Assembly: GCA_945872035.1 (NCBI GenBank) | Contig: CAMBYA010000010.1 | Coordinates: 1 to 17,373 of the forward strand | Direction of reading: 5' to 3' | DNA from: Rhizobium sp. Q54 | GTDB taxonomy: Bacteria; Pseudomonadota; Alphaproteobacteria; SMXS01 | DNA length: 17,373 bases | Shown: piece by piece, positions 1 to 5,803 of the stretch | How the letters are laid out: each line of letters begins with the position of its first letter | How positions within the stretch are numbered: position 1 is the first letter of the stretch | Notes under the pieces: model-generated | Told to the model about the DNA's origin: nothing | The model's input: the letters and a program-made list of their open reading frames with translations, nothing else | Databases searched by the model: none | Program-made: the position numbers and the translations under genes

Positions 1-491
1 TCCCGCCGCCCGAAAGCCTGCCGACCGACGAGGAACTGCGGCTGGCGGTGATCGACCGGGTGCCCGAGTCCATCGCCAAGCATTTCGCCCGGCCGCGCCC
101 CATCGAGATGCGCCCGGTGAACCGCCACGACTTCATCGATCCGGTGGCCTCACCGCCCTACCAGCAGATCTGGTTCAAGGCGCGCAACCCGGTGGGCGAC
201 AATCTGCCGCTCAACCAGTGCATGCTGGCCTATGCCTCGGACATGAGCCTGCTCGACACCTGCTTCCGGCCCCACGGCATCTCCTGGCTGTCGGGCAAGC
301 TGCAGTCGGCCAGCCTCGACCACGCCATGTGGTTCCATCATCCCTTCACCATGGACGACTGGCTGCTCTATGACATGGACAGCCCCAGCGCCTCCGGCGC
401 CCGCGGTTTCAACCGCGGCAGCGTCTATACCCGCGACGGCCTGCTGGTCGCGTCCGTGGCCCAGGAAGGGTTGTTCCGGTATCGCGGCTAG
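1..491 (+). CDS. tesB: Acyl-CoA thioesterase II, C-terminal part (5' end outside window)
   Basis: This gene is cut by the left edge; the reading frame starts at base 3 and about 162 C-terminal residues are visible. TesB hydrolyses acyl-CoA to free fatty acid and CoA in the cytoplasm and has a double hot-dog fold. The visible part is the second hot-dog domain. It carries the family stretches RPIEMRPVN, LAYASDMSLLDT, ASLDHAMWFHHPF, DSPSASGARGFNRG and SVAQEGLFR. From family knowledge, the Asp of ASDMSLLDT and the Gln of VAQEG correspond to catalytic residues of E. coli TesB; both are present. The gene ends with TAG at 489-491, only 12 bases before the convergent gene on the other strand. There is no sign of decay. 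The family call is secure; the chain-length preference cannot be read from the sequence. Confidence 0.95.
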   Translation, partial: PPPESLPTDEELRLAVIDRVPESIAKHFARPRPIEMRPVNRHDFIDPVASPPYQQIWFKARNPVGDNLPLNQCMLAYASDMSLLDTCFRPHGISWLSGKLQSASLDHAMWFHHPFTMDDWLLYDMDSPSASGARGFNRGSVYTRDGLLVASVAQEGLFRYRG

Positions 492-503
492 CAGAAGGCC
501 GCC

Positions 504-1031
504 TCATCCGATGGGCACCGGCGCCGTGCCCAGCCACGGCATCACCATGTGCAGCGGCGGCATGCCGTCCTCCTTCCGCTTCAGCAACTCCTCGATCTTG
601 CGGCGGACGTCGTCGCCGATCAGGAACTGGCCGCTTTCCCAGAACTCCTTGCCGCCCTTGGTGCGCAGGATCAGCATCGCCGTGCGCTCCTGCATGGCGT
701 ACACCGCGTCCGGACACACGCCCGCCTGGCGGAAGTAGATGGCGTTCTCCAGCCCGGTCAGGTAGGCGGAGAACACGGTGTAGACCAGATGCTGTTCGTT
801 CGGTGTCAGGTCGTGGAAGCCGCCCGCCGCCCTGCGCAGGACTTCGATGCGCCGCGGATCCTCGCAGATCCAGCGGTTATGCTCGGTGGTCTTGTCGATC
901 AGGGCTTGCTGGCTGGTGGCGCGGGTGAAGTGCGCGCTCTGGCGCAGCTGCCGCGCCACATAGAGCAGCGAGATGACGACGGCGACGACACCCGCGACGC
1001 TCGACAGCGCGGATACAGCGTCCCAGTTCAT
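504..1031 (-). CDS. Hypothetical protein with one N-terminal membrane helix
   Basis: The protein has 175 residues. It begins MNWDAVSALSSVAGVVAVVI and has one hydrophobic segment at about residues 9-26, followed by the basic stretch ARQLRQSAHF. The rest is soluble and probably alpha-helical, ending in a charged region rich in Lys and Glu. This layout (a W-D-A start, one helix, then YVARQLRQ) recurs in unnamed proteins of marine and soil proteobacteria, but I know no function for it. The ATG at 1031 was chosen because GGGAGG lies just upstream in the right place; the frame could be extended upstream to 1121, but that part lacks a ribosome site and looks non-coding. It is convergent with tesB and divergent from the HD-GYP gene. 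It is probably anchored in the inner membrane with the bulk in the cytoplasm. Confidence 0.75.
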   Translation of the reverse strand: MNWDAVSALSSVAGVVAVVISLLYVARQLRQSAHFTRATSQQALIDKTTEHNRWICEDPRRIEVLRRAAGGFHDLTPNEQHLVYTVFSAYLTGLENAIYFRQAGVCPDAVYAMQERTAMLILRTKGGKEFWESGQFLIGDDVRRKIEELLKRKEDGMPPLHMVMPWLGTAPVPIG

Positions 1032-1164
1032 TGGTTGGCCTCCCGATGGATGGACGATGCCGGAAGCGTTGCACACTGCCGGGCCGCCCGCCAAGCGTCG
1101 GCGTTCCCTCAAGGCTGCCAATGTTGCCTGTTCGCAACGATCTCGCGTTTCGGAGTCATTTCGT

Positions 1165-1176
1165 ATATCATGATAT
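1165..1176. promoter_or_regulatory. 12-bp perfect palindrome upstream of the HD-GYP gene
   Basis: ATATCATGATAT is a perfect 12-bp palindrome inside a locally AT-rich stretch (about 1150-1195) between two divergent genes. It ends 34 bases before the HD-GYP start codon. That position suits a core promoter or an operator overlapping one. No regulator is known from the sequence. Confidence 0.35.
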
Positions 1177-1210
1177 TATTTGGCCGATTTGCCTGAAGCA
1201 GGGCACCCCG

Positions 1211-1825
1211 ATGCATGACGTCGTCTCCCATGTCGAGAACTGCCTGATCGCCGTCGAAGAGATGCGGTCGCGGACCTTGAGGTATCACGACCGCGGCGTG
1301 GGCAGGGTCACCAGGGTGCTGTGCGCCGGGCTCGGCCTTGGCCCGGGCGCGTCATCGATCCTGGAAATGGCCGCCGGCCTGCACGACATCGGCAAGGTCG
1401 TGATCCCCGACGCCATCATCAACAAGCCCGGGGCGCTCGACGACCAGGAATGGCAGGTGATGCGCCAGCACACCATCCTAGGCTTCAACATCCTTCGGCA
1501 GTCGAGCAATGACACGCTGAAGATCGTCGCCAACGTCATTCTCTATCACCACGAATGTTGGGACGGCTCGGGCTATCCCTATGGCCTGTCGGGTGAGGAC
1601 ATCCCCCGCGAGGCCCGTATCGTCGGCATCTGCGACGTCTACCACGCGCTGCGTGAGGCGCGGCCTTACCGTCCGGCGCTGCCCCACGATACGGTGATGG
1701 GCATGATCGTGCACGGTGACGGCAGCGACCGCCTGCACCCCGGCAAGTTCGACCCGGACTTGCTGGCCGCGTTCCGCGCCAGCGCCGACGACATCCGCGA
1801 CGCCTTCGACGCGGCGCCGGAGTGA
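1211..1825 (+). CDS. Stand-alone HD-GYP domain protein, probable cyclic-di-GMP phosphodiesterase
   Basis: The protein has 204 residues, nearly all one HD-GYP domain. Visible landmarks are H26 in RYHDRG, the HD pair H58-D59 in LHDIGK with K62, H87, the H113-H114 pair, DGSGYP at 118-123 (the GYP signature), IPREARI at 131-137, D142, and RPYR at 151-154. These are the metal-binding and signature residues of HD-GYP phosphodiesterases, which degrade c-di-GMP and thereby affect motility and biofilm. There is no receiver, PAS or membrane domain, so any input must come from a partner or through expression. I chose the ATG at 1211 because the domain begins soon after it and the upstream in-frame extension (to 1031) overlaps the divergent promoter region and looks non-coding. 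Activity on c-di-GMP is inferred from the motif set. Confidence 0.9.
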   Translation: MHDVVSHVENCLIAVEEMRSRTLRYHDRGVGRVTRVLCAGLGLGPGASSILEMAAGLHDIGKVVIPDAIINKPGALDDQEWQVMRQHTILGFNILRQSSNDTLKIVANVILYHHECWDGSGYPYGLSGEDIPREARIVGICDVYHALREARPYRPALPHDTVMGMIVHGDGSDRLHPGKFDPDLLAAFRASADDIRDAFDAAPE

Positions 1826-1837
1826 CGCGGCCGGCCG

Positions 1838-1868
1838 TGACGCTCGCGGCGCCGGTGAGGGAGCGTCA
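1838..1868. terminator. Hairpin between two convergent genes, likely bidirectional terminator
   Basis: TGACGCTC at 1838-1845 pairs perfectly with GAGCGTCA at 1861-1868, leaving a 15-base loop. It sits just after the HD-GYP stop codon and its right arm contains the stop codon of the convergent acetyltransferase gene. There is no long T run, so termination strength is uncertain. Confidence 0.5.
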
Positions 1869-2303
1869 AACCTCGTCCAGGTCCCACACATAGGACACGA
1901 AAGGCTCGTCGTCCTCCGTCGCGCCCGCCGACTCGTAGGTGCGCCGCGCCGCCGTGTTCGACACCTCCGTGCCCACCCACATCTCGAAGCAGCCCGCTTC
2001 CCGCGCCGACTGGGCCAACAGCGCCATCATCGCCCGGGCCAGGCCGCGCCGCTGGTGGCTTTCGATGACCGCGAGCTCGTTGACCCAGAACTGGGGCCGT
2101 TTCTTGTCCGGATGGGCATGGCGCACCGCCGACGCGAAGCCGACCATGACGCCGCCCTCGATCGCCGCCGCCATGTAGTGGCGCGGATCGGCGAGGAACT
2201 CCCGCGTCGCCGCCGGATCGATGGGATCGTCGAACAGGTCCGGCGCGGCCGAGGCGAACAGTCGCTCGTCCTCCAGTGTCAGCATGCGGACGGCGATCGG
2301 CAT
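1866..2303 (-). CDS. GNAT-family N-acetyltransferase (AAC(3)-I-like)
   Basis: The 145-residue protein has a complete GNAT fold pattern. ELAVIESHQRRGLAR (76-90) is strand beta-4 plus the acetyl-CoA pyrophosphate loop (Q84-R-R-G87-L-A89), and an N-x-A-A-R-x-x-Y segment at 116-123 precedes the last strand. The layout DPRHYMAAAIEGGVMVGFAS (39-58), a V-R-H-A-H-P-D-K turn and a closing WDLDEV resembles the aminoglycoside 3-N-acetyltransferase type I branch. Many members of that branch are not resistance enzymes, so the substrate is unknown. The ATG at 2303 has GAGGCG upstream; a second in-frame ATG at 2285 is possible. The gene is convergent with the HD-GYP gene and nothing in the neighbourhood indicates a substrate. 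Confidence 0.88.
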   Translation of the reverse strand: MPIAVRMLTLEDERLFASAAPDLFDDPIDPAATREFLADPRHYMAAAIEGGVMVGFASAVRHAHPDKKRPQFWVNELAVIESHQRRGLARAMMALLAQSAREAGCFEMWVGTEVSNTAARRTYESAGATEDDEPFVSYVWDLDEV

Positions 2304-2441
2304 CGGCGCCTCGAAGGTTGTTGGGCCTGTCTTGCGGCGCCGCCATGCCCGGACTGATCCGCTCCGGCGGCGCCTATACCGCCTTGTAGCAGATGCCGGC
2401 CCCGCTGCTCTAGGCCGCGCGCGATCTGCCGTAGGGGCAAT

Positions 2442-2464
2442 TTAAGTGCAGTGTCGCCGTAACC
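2442..2464 (+). repeat. Dispersed motif copy 1
   Basis: This copy has the pattern TTAAGTGCAGYGTCRYCGKAACC, with core AGTGTCGCCGTAACC at 2450-2464. It matches copies at 3795-3817 and 3911-3933 over about 23 bases, including the TAAGTGCAG lead-in, and in its core those at 2692, 3871 and (inverted) 4987. Confidence 0.7.
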
Positions 2465-2670
2465 CCGGTGGACCGCGAGCTGGCGGACAAGCCGCAGATC
2501 CGCCCGGCTGTCGACGGTGCTGCGGCAAACCTCGAAGCCCGCGCGCCGCGCCGCGCCACGGCACGCGCGGCCCGCCTGAGTTTTCTGGCTATCACATCTT
2601 GCTCCGTCGGGCGTCATCGGGGGATGTCGCGGGCCCGGCCCCATTACAGCCTCGCATGAGCGTGGCGGCA

Positions 2671-2706
2671 AGCGCGTCAGGTGTTGAGGGGAGTGTTGCC
2701 GGAACC
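2671..2706 (+). repeat. Dispersed motif copy 2 (variant with GAGGGGAGTGTTG lead-in)
   Basis: The core is AGTGTTGCCGGAACC at 2692-2706, preceded by GCGCGTCAGG and TGTTGAGGGG. The copy at 3847-3885 shares the same lead-in blocks (GCGCGT, AGG, GAGGGGAGTGTTG). So this is a second, longer version of the motif that accompanies copy 1 at both loci. Confidence 0.65.
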
Positions 2707-2740
2707 AGGAGTTGGGCGACAGCGCTCCGAGGAGACGTAC

Positions 2741-3142
2741 TTATGGTCGCTTCGTGTACCCGAAGGTCAGCGGCATGAGCGCGGCGGCCAGCTGGGACGC
2801 AAGCCCGAGCAGTCCCGCCGGGCTCGTCAGCGCCGCCCACTGTTCGGCGGCTGTCCGGCCGAACAGCGTCAGGCCGAGCAACAGTTCGGCGGCCAGCAGC
2901 AGCCCGAGGAACCACGCGCACATCACCGCGCGGCTCGACAACCTGTAGGGCATCGACCACCGGCGGACAATCCGGCGGCAGGCAAGCCACGACGCCAGCA
3001 GCATCACCGGCACCTCCGCCATGGTGGCGGCCAACTCGCCGACCCGCGGCGCCACCACGATCACCCGGATCGTGCCCAGCGCGAAGCCGAGAGCGAACAA
3101 AACGCCGAAGTAGACGCTCCCTGCGATCAGTGCGCGTTTCAA
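2741..3142 (-). CDS. Small four-helix integral membrane protein, unknown function
   Basis: The 133-residue protein has four predicted membrane segments, at roughly 5-25, 38-55, 70-93 and 105-128. It begins MKRALIAGSVYFGVLFALGF, which resembles the start of conserved unnamed alphaproteobacterial inner-membrane proteins as I recall them. The start is a TTG at 3142: an in-frame stop lies a little upstream and no ATG or GTG falls between, so TTG is supported by elimination. No clear ribosome site precedes it. The C-terminus is short and basic (YTKRP). There are no charged catalytic motifs, so a channel, chaperone or structural role cannot be distinguished. It lies between the two motif-bearing intergenic regions and has no operon partner. 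Confidence 0.72.
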   Translation of the reverse strand: MKRALIAGSVYFGVLFALGFALGTIRVIVVAPRVGELAATMAEVPVMLLASWLACRRIVRRWSMPYRLSSRAVMCAWFLGLLLAAELLLGLTLFGRTAAEQWAALTSPAGLLGLASQLAAALMPLTFGYTKRP

Positions 3143-3480
3143 GGTCGGGGCCGGGGTGACGCCCTGGGCGCCCTGATGGGCCGAGCCGCATCGTCATGTG
3201 TTGGGCCGCGCCGCGCTAGATAGACGCCCGTGGCTGCCCACGCCGCTCCTCCGGGCCTGATCAGCAACTGTCTTCGGTTGACCAGCGCGATGCCTCCTCG
3301 ATCCGGCCCCACGACGCAAACATTGCACATATCGAGCTGTACAGCATTGATCCAGCTTGAGGAGACCGGGTGGCGTGGTTGGCGGGCTGTGGGACGAGTC
3401 TGCATTTTTCATTTCCATGATATGGTGGAAAGACCATGTGCTCGAGAGTGCGCCTATGCGAACTGTGATTGGGTGACGAC
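3143..3480. other. Gene-free region upstream of the XRE regulator
   Basis: I see no supported gene in this stretch. It is less GC-rich than its surroundings from about 3310 onward. The last 100 bases hold the probable promoter of the XRE gene. I looked for a RelE/Gp49-like toxin frame, the usual partner of such regulators, and found only a 19-codon frame (3417-3476) with no recognisable motif. Confidence 0.5.
3415..3425. promoter_or_regulatory. Possible operator CCAT-GAT-ATGG upstream of the XRE gene
   Basis: A small inverted repeat, CCAT (3415-3418) and ATGG (3422-3425), is followed by another CCAT about nine bases later. It lies in an AT-rich pocket 55 bases before the XRE start. Antitoxin-type regulators often bind such repeats in their own promoter; that is inference here. 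Confidence 0.25.
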
Positions 3481-3798
3481 GTGAGGATCGAGCGTGGCAG
3501 TGGCAACGTGTTCGCCGATCTCGGCCTGCCGGATGCGGATACGCATCTGCTGAAGGCCGATCTTGTCCGGCGCATCGACGGGATCATCCGCCAGCGCCGG
3601 CTCACCCAGGCTCAGGCCGCTGAACTGCTGGGCCTCTCCCAACCCGACGTGTCGCGGTTGCTGCGGGGCAATTTCCGCGATTATTCAATGGAGCGACTGC
3701 TGCGCCTGCTGACCGCCCTTGGGCGCGACGTGGAAATCGTCATTCGCAATCCGCGTTCGAAGCGGCAGGGGAAGCTGTCAGTCGAGGCTGCGGAATAA
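3481..3798 (+). CDS. XRE-family helix-turn-helix protein, HigA-like antitoxin type, without its toxin
   Basis: The 105-residue DNA-binding protein starts at GTG 3481. Residues 5-17 (RGSGNVFADLGLP) are the typical N-terminal tag of the short XRE proteins usually paired with RelE/Gp49-type toxins. A Cro/CI helix-turn-helix follows at about 41-62: LTQAQAAELLGLSQPDVSRL, where the second helix contacts DNA. A conserved LLTALGRDVEIVI segment follows at 77-89. A TTG at 3469 in the same frame is an alternative start, but the family tag begins right after the GTG. In paired systems the toxin gene lies just upstream; here that space holds no toxin frame, so this looks like an orphan antitoxin or plain autoregulator. 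The stop codon lies at the edge of a dispersed motif copy (3795-3817). Confidence 0.85.
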   Translation: MRIERGSGNVFADLGLPDADTHLLKADLVRRIDGIIRQRRLTQAQAAELLGLSQPDVSRLLRGNFRDYSMERLLRLLTALGRDVEIVIRNPRSKRQGKLSVEAAE

Positions 3799-3817
3799 GT
3801 GCAGCGTCATCGTAACC
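3795..3817 (+). repeat. Dispersed motif copy 3
   Basis: The core AGCGTCATCGTAACC (3803-3817) is preceded by AATAAGTGC. It begins at the stop codon of the XRE gene and shares the ATAAGTGCAG-type lead-in with copy 1. Confidence 0.7.
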
Positions 3818-3846
3818 GAGGTTGGATGGGCTCGGGATTGACCGAG

Positions 3847-3885
3847 CGCGTGGTGACAGGAGCTGAGGGGAGTGTTGTCGGAACC
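3847..3885 (+). repeat. Dispersed motif copy 4 (variant with GAGGGGAGTGTTG lead-in)
   Basis: The core AGTGTTGTCGGAACC (3871-3885) is preceded by GCGCGT, then GACAGGAGCTGAGGGG. It parallels copy 2 and lies 53 bases after copy 3, whereas copies 1 and 2 are 227 bases apart. Confidence 0.65.
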
Positions 3886-3910
3886 TAAGACAACTCATGC
3901 CGATGCGAAG

Positions 3911-3933
3911 TTAAATGCAGCGTCACCGGAACC
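3911..3933 (+). repeat. Dispersed motif copy 5, left boundary of the Sel1 cassette
   Basis: TTAAATGCAG is followed by CGTCACCGGAACC; the core AGCGTCACCGGAACC is at 3919-3933. It matches the reverse complement of 4987-5009 at about 17 of 23 positions, and at 13 of 15 in the core. Confidence 0.65.
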
Positions 3934-4124
3934 CAAGCTCATCGCGGCGAGTGCATTCTTGCCGTAGTCCCGTCATCGCATGTGCTGTTACTGTAGGCTT
4001 GTCGCGGTTTAAGACGAATGTTCGGGATTCTGGGGGCCGGACGTTTGATACGAGCGGAGTGGTTAACGCGCCGCCTGAAACTGGAGAAGCATCGGACTAT
4101 TCAAAATTGACAATGGGGATGTCG

Positions 4125-4832
4125 ATGACGCGCCAAGCTATTGTTAAAATTGTCGGTTTTCTGACCATCGTTCTGGGGTCCCCTGCGCTATCGTTCGCTC
4201 AGTCGAACGAAATATTGAAACAGAAGGATGCGAGGGAGCGGATTTCAAGGTTGGAAGGTCTTGTGGAAATAGGTGAATTAAATTATTATTGTGAGATAGG
4301 AGAGGTATATTTATTCGATTTGAAAGACACCAAGTCAGCCTTGCGCAATTTTGAGAAAGGTGCCGCCGCGCAACAGGCTCTTTGTCAAGTGTTTCTCGGA
4401 GATTATTATTTTACTGAAGCGGTTGATCAGGATAAACACCAAATCGCCGCGAAATGGTACGAAATGTCAATCGTCCAGAATAATAAATCAATTCAGAAAG
4501 AGAAGGGCAATAAGAAAAATAAGCCTGAAGCATTGGAAATGTTCATATCAGCCATGAATGTGCAGATCGCACATGCAAAAAGCCGGCTTGGGTTCATGTA
4601 CAGGAAAGGGCTGGGTGTCCCGCAAGATGATCAACGGGCGCTTTCCTTGTTCCGTGACGCGGCCAGCATGGGAAATGCGGAGGCCCAGTTCAATCTGGGT
4701 GGCATGTACGCCCTTGGCCAGGGGGTGGCGGTGGACATGCGGGAAGCTAGGAAGTGGATGCGCAAGGCGGCTGACGGCGGGAACGCGGGCGCGACAAAAT
4801 GGCTGGTTTACACGGACGCCGCCGGCCAGTAG
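4125..4832 (+). CDS. Secreted Sel1-repeat (TPR-like) protein, AT-rich
   Basis: The 235-residue protein starts at ATG 4125, with GGGG upstream and alternative in-frame ATGs at 4113 and 4119. Residues 1-25 are a signal peptide (basic MTRQ, hydrophobic IVGFLTIVLG, cleavage after SFA), so it is probably periplasmic. Two Sel1 repeats lie at about 148-183 (RLGFMYRKGLGVPQDDQRAL) and 184-219 (NLGGMYALGQGVAVD). A degenerate repeat lies at about 90-116. A Lys/Asn-rich insertion (NKSIQKEKGNKKNK) sits at 120-133. Sel1 repeats are helical pairs used to bind proteins, often in envelope or signalling complexes; no partner is identifiable. The first two thirds of the gene are markedly AT-rich with A/T-ending codons, while the repeat-bearing end has the GC-rich style of the host. 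This suggests transfer or a hybrid origin. It is bracketed by inverted motif copies. Confidence 0.85.
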   Translation: MTRQAIVKIVGFLTIVLGSPALSFAQSNEILKQKDARERISRLEGLVEIGELNYYCEIGEVYLFDLKDTKSALRNFEKGAAAQQALCQVFLGDYYFTEAVDQDKHQIAAKWYEMSIVQNNKSIQKEKGNKKNKPEALEMFISAMNVQIAHAKSRLGFMYRKGLGVPQDDQRALSLFRDAASMGNAEAQFNLGGMYALGQGVAVDMREARKWMRKAADGGNAGATKWLVYTDAAGQ

Positions 4833-4867
4833 CGACCGGCGACCCTAGCGATAGGAACCTTGGCATT

Positions 4868-5011
4868 AGTTTCGGTGGAAGCTGCCTGGGCGGCGCGGTC
4901 GCCTATAAGGTTGATCGGATCGAGGGTCCGGTGATGCACTGCCACTGCAACACCTGCCGCAAGGCCCACGCCGCCGCCTACGGCAGGTTTCGGGGACGCT
5001 TTACTAAATAG
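4868..5011 (+). pseudogene. Fragment of a GFA/CENP-V-type zinc protein gene
   Basis: The frame reads FGGSCLGGAVAYKVDRIEG then PVMHCHCNTCRKAHAAAY. This is the N-terminal third of the GFA family (glutathione-dependent formaldehyde-activating-like, Zn-binding, usually 120-150 residues). Homology stops at the Tyr encoded at 4979-4981; the frame then runs into motif copy 6 and ends at TAG 5009-5011. The family's first zinc motif is CLCGA; here it is CLGGA, so one Cys ligand is lost. HCHCNTC is intact. No plausible start codon with a ribosome site is present. It is therefore a truncated, decaying relic. Confidence 0.75.
4987..5009 (-). repeat. Dispersed motif copy 6, inverted, at the GFA break point
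   Basis: Read on the minus strand, the core is AGCGTCCCCGAAACC, preceded by TTTAGTAA. It is the only copy in reverse orientation. It starts within a few bases of the point where the GFA homology ends and lies just before the stop of the next minus-strand gene, giving an inverted pair with copy 5 (3911-3933) about 1.1 kb apart. Confidence 0.6.
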
Positions 5012-5015
5012 AAGG

Positions 5016-5633
5016 CTACTTCTTCAGGCGGTCGCTGTCATAGGCGTCGATGGTGCCTTCCTTGGCGCCCGGTTCCCAGTGCACCACCGCCAGCGGCCTG
5101 GCACTCCCGTCGAGCACGCCGGCCACGGTTTGCCTGAGCGTCTCGTAGGTCGGCAGTCCATTGAACATGGCGTAGAACGAGATGTAGCCGCCGCGCATTT
5201 CCGCGACGTAGATCAGGTGCACGTCGGCGAATACGGATGATACGGGATCGAGCAACACCAACACATCGCGCGCGCCATCGCCTTCGCCGCCCGAGAAGCG
5301 GTACATCAGCCTGTCGTTCAGTTCATCGCCTGCCTTGGCGACGAAAGTGGCGTGCACCGCGCTGAATGCGACGCCGCCCACGTCGAGCGTCTCTACCAGG
5401 CATTGCGATGCGGGCGGCGACCACGCTAGCCGGAACTCGGCTTCGCCCCTGGCCTCGAGCCGATTTAGGATAAACATCAGCGGGGTGGCCTTCCACAATG
5501 GCTTTGGCTTCTTGCTGGGTGTTCCCGGCACCTCGCCGCAGGGTGCAGGTGGCGGAGCGGGCTGAGCCAGGACTTCGGGAGCTGCCGCCAGCGCGGTGCA
5601 GGCAATGAGTGCGAAGGTCAGCGCACGAAACAT
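5016..5633 (-). CDS. Exported hypothetical protein
   Basis: The 205-residue protein has a clear Sec signal peptide: MFRALTFALIACTALAAAPE, then VLA and a probable cut before QPAPPPAP. A short Pro-rich linker follows. The mature part contains two Cys (in APCGEVPG and SQCLVET) that could form a disulphide in the periplasm. It also has several aromatic/aliphatic strand-like stretches such as VHLIYVAEMRGGYISFYAMF, suggesting a beta-rich fold. The C-terminus is charged (YDSDRLKK). I do not recognise a family. The ATG at 5633 has GGGGAAAG upstream. It stands alone: on its 3' side is the GFA relic and motif copy 6; on its 5' side is the divergent leader of the gcv operon. Codon use fits the host chromosome. 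Confidence 0.75.
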   Translation of the reverse strand: MFRALTFALIACTALAAAPEVLAQPAPPPAPCGEVPGTPSKKPKPLWKATPLMFILNRLEARGEAEFRLAWSPPASQCLVETLDVGGVAFSAVHATFVAKAGDELNDRLMYRFSGGEGDGARDVLVLLDPVSSVFADVHLIYVAEMRGGYISFYAMFNGLPTYETLRQTVAGVLDGSARPLAVVHWEPGAKEGTIDAYDSDRLKK

Positions 5634-5755
5634 CGGTCTTTCCCCAAAACAAATTCCGCAATGTGTTCTACCGATCCTAGCGCGAGGCCATCACCGGGGA
5701 AAGTGCGGATCGAACTGACATGAAGGTAAGCTGCATCTGTGGCCCTACCCCCGCC

Positions 5756-5783
5756 TTGACTCCCACCCCCCGCCTGCTACCTT
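5756..5783 (+). promoter_or_regulatory. Probable sigma-70-type promoter of the gcv operon
   Basis: TTGACT (5756-5761) and TACCTT (5778-5783) are separated by 16 bases. The predicted transcript start, about 5790, falls just before the first glycine aptamer, as expected for a riboswitch leader. Confidence 0.6.
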
Positions 5784-5803
5784 CCTCCTACGCCTCACGC
5801 CCT

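Larger units (their letters stand above)
2304..2740. other. Gene-free region with dispersed motif copies and GC-rich low-complexity DNA
   Basis: No convincing gene lies here; the open frames lack family resemblance and ribosome sites. It contains two copies of the AGTGTYGCCGKAACC motif in the same orientation (2450-2464 and 2692-2706) and a C/G-rich, low-complexity stretch at about 2535-2575. It separates the acetyltransferase gene from the 3' end of the membrane protein gene and is best read as accessory debris. Confidence 0.6.
3799..4124. other. Gene-free spacer before the Sel1 gene, motif-rich in its first third
   Basis: Three motif copies fall within the first 135 bases (3795-3817, 3847-3885, 3911-3933). 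The rest, about 3934-4124, is of mixed composition. It stays open in the frame of the Sel1 gene, but that extension begins inside a motif copy and shows no protein-like character, so I treat it as upstream region containing the promoter. No clear -35/-10 pair stands out. Confidence 0.5.

Noticed and set aside
1032..1121. N-terminal extension of the small membrane-anchored protein
   Set aside because: The start at 1031 has a strong GGGAGG site; the extension lies in the divergent promoter region.
2446..2778. Open frames in both directions between the acetyltransferase and membrane protein genes
   Set aside because: They have no ribosome sites, no family resemblance and Arg/Ala-rich low complexity, and they cross repeat copies.
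3417..3476. 19-codon frame upstream of the XRE gene as a toxin remnant
   Set aside because: It is too short and has no RelE/Gp49 motif, so it cannot be called a toxin relic.
3915..4124. 70-residue N-terminal extension of the Sel1 protein
   Set aside because: It starts inside a dispersed motif copy, is not protein-like, and would bury the signal peptide that begins at 4125.
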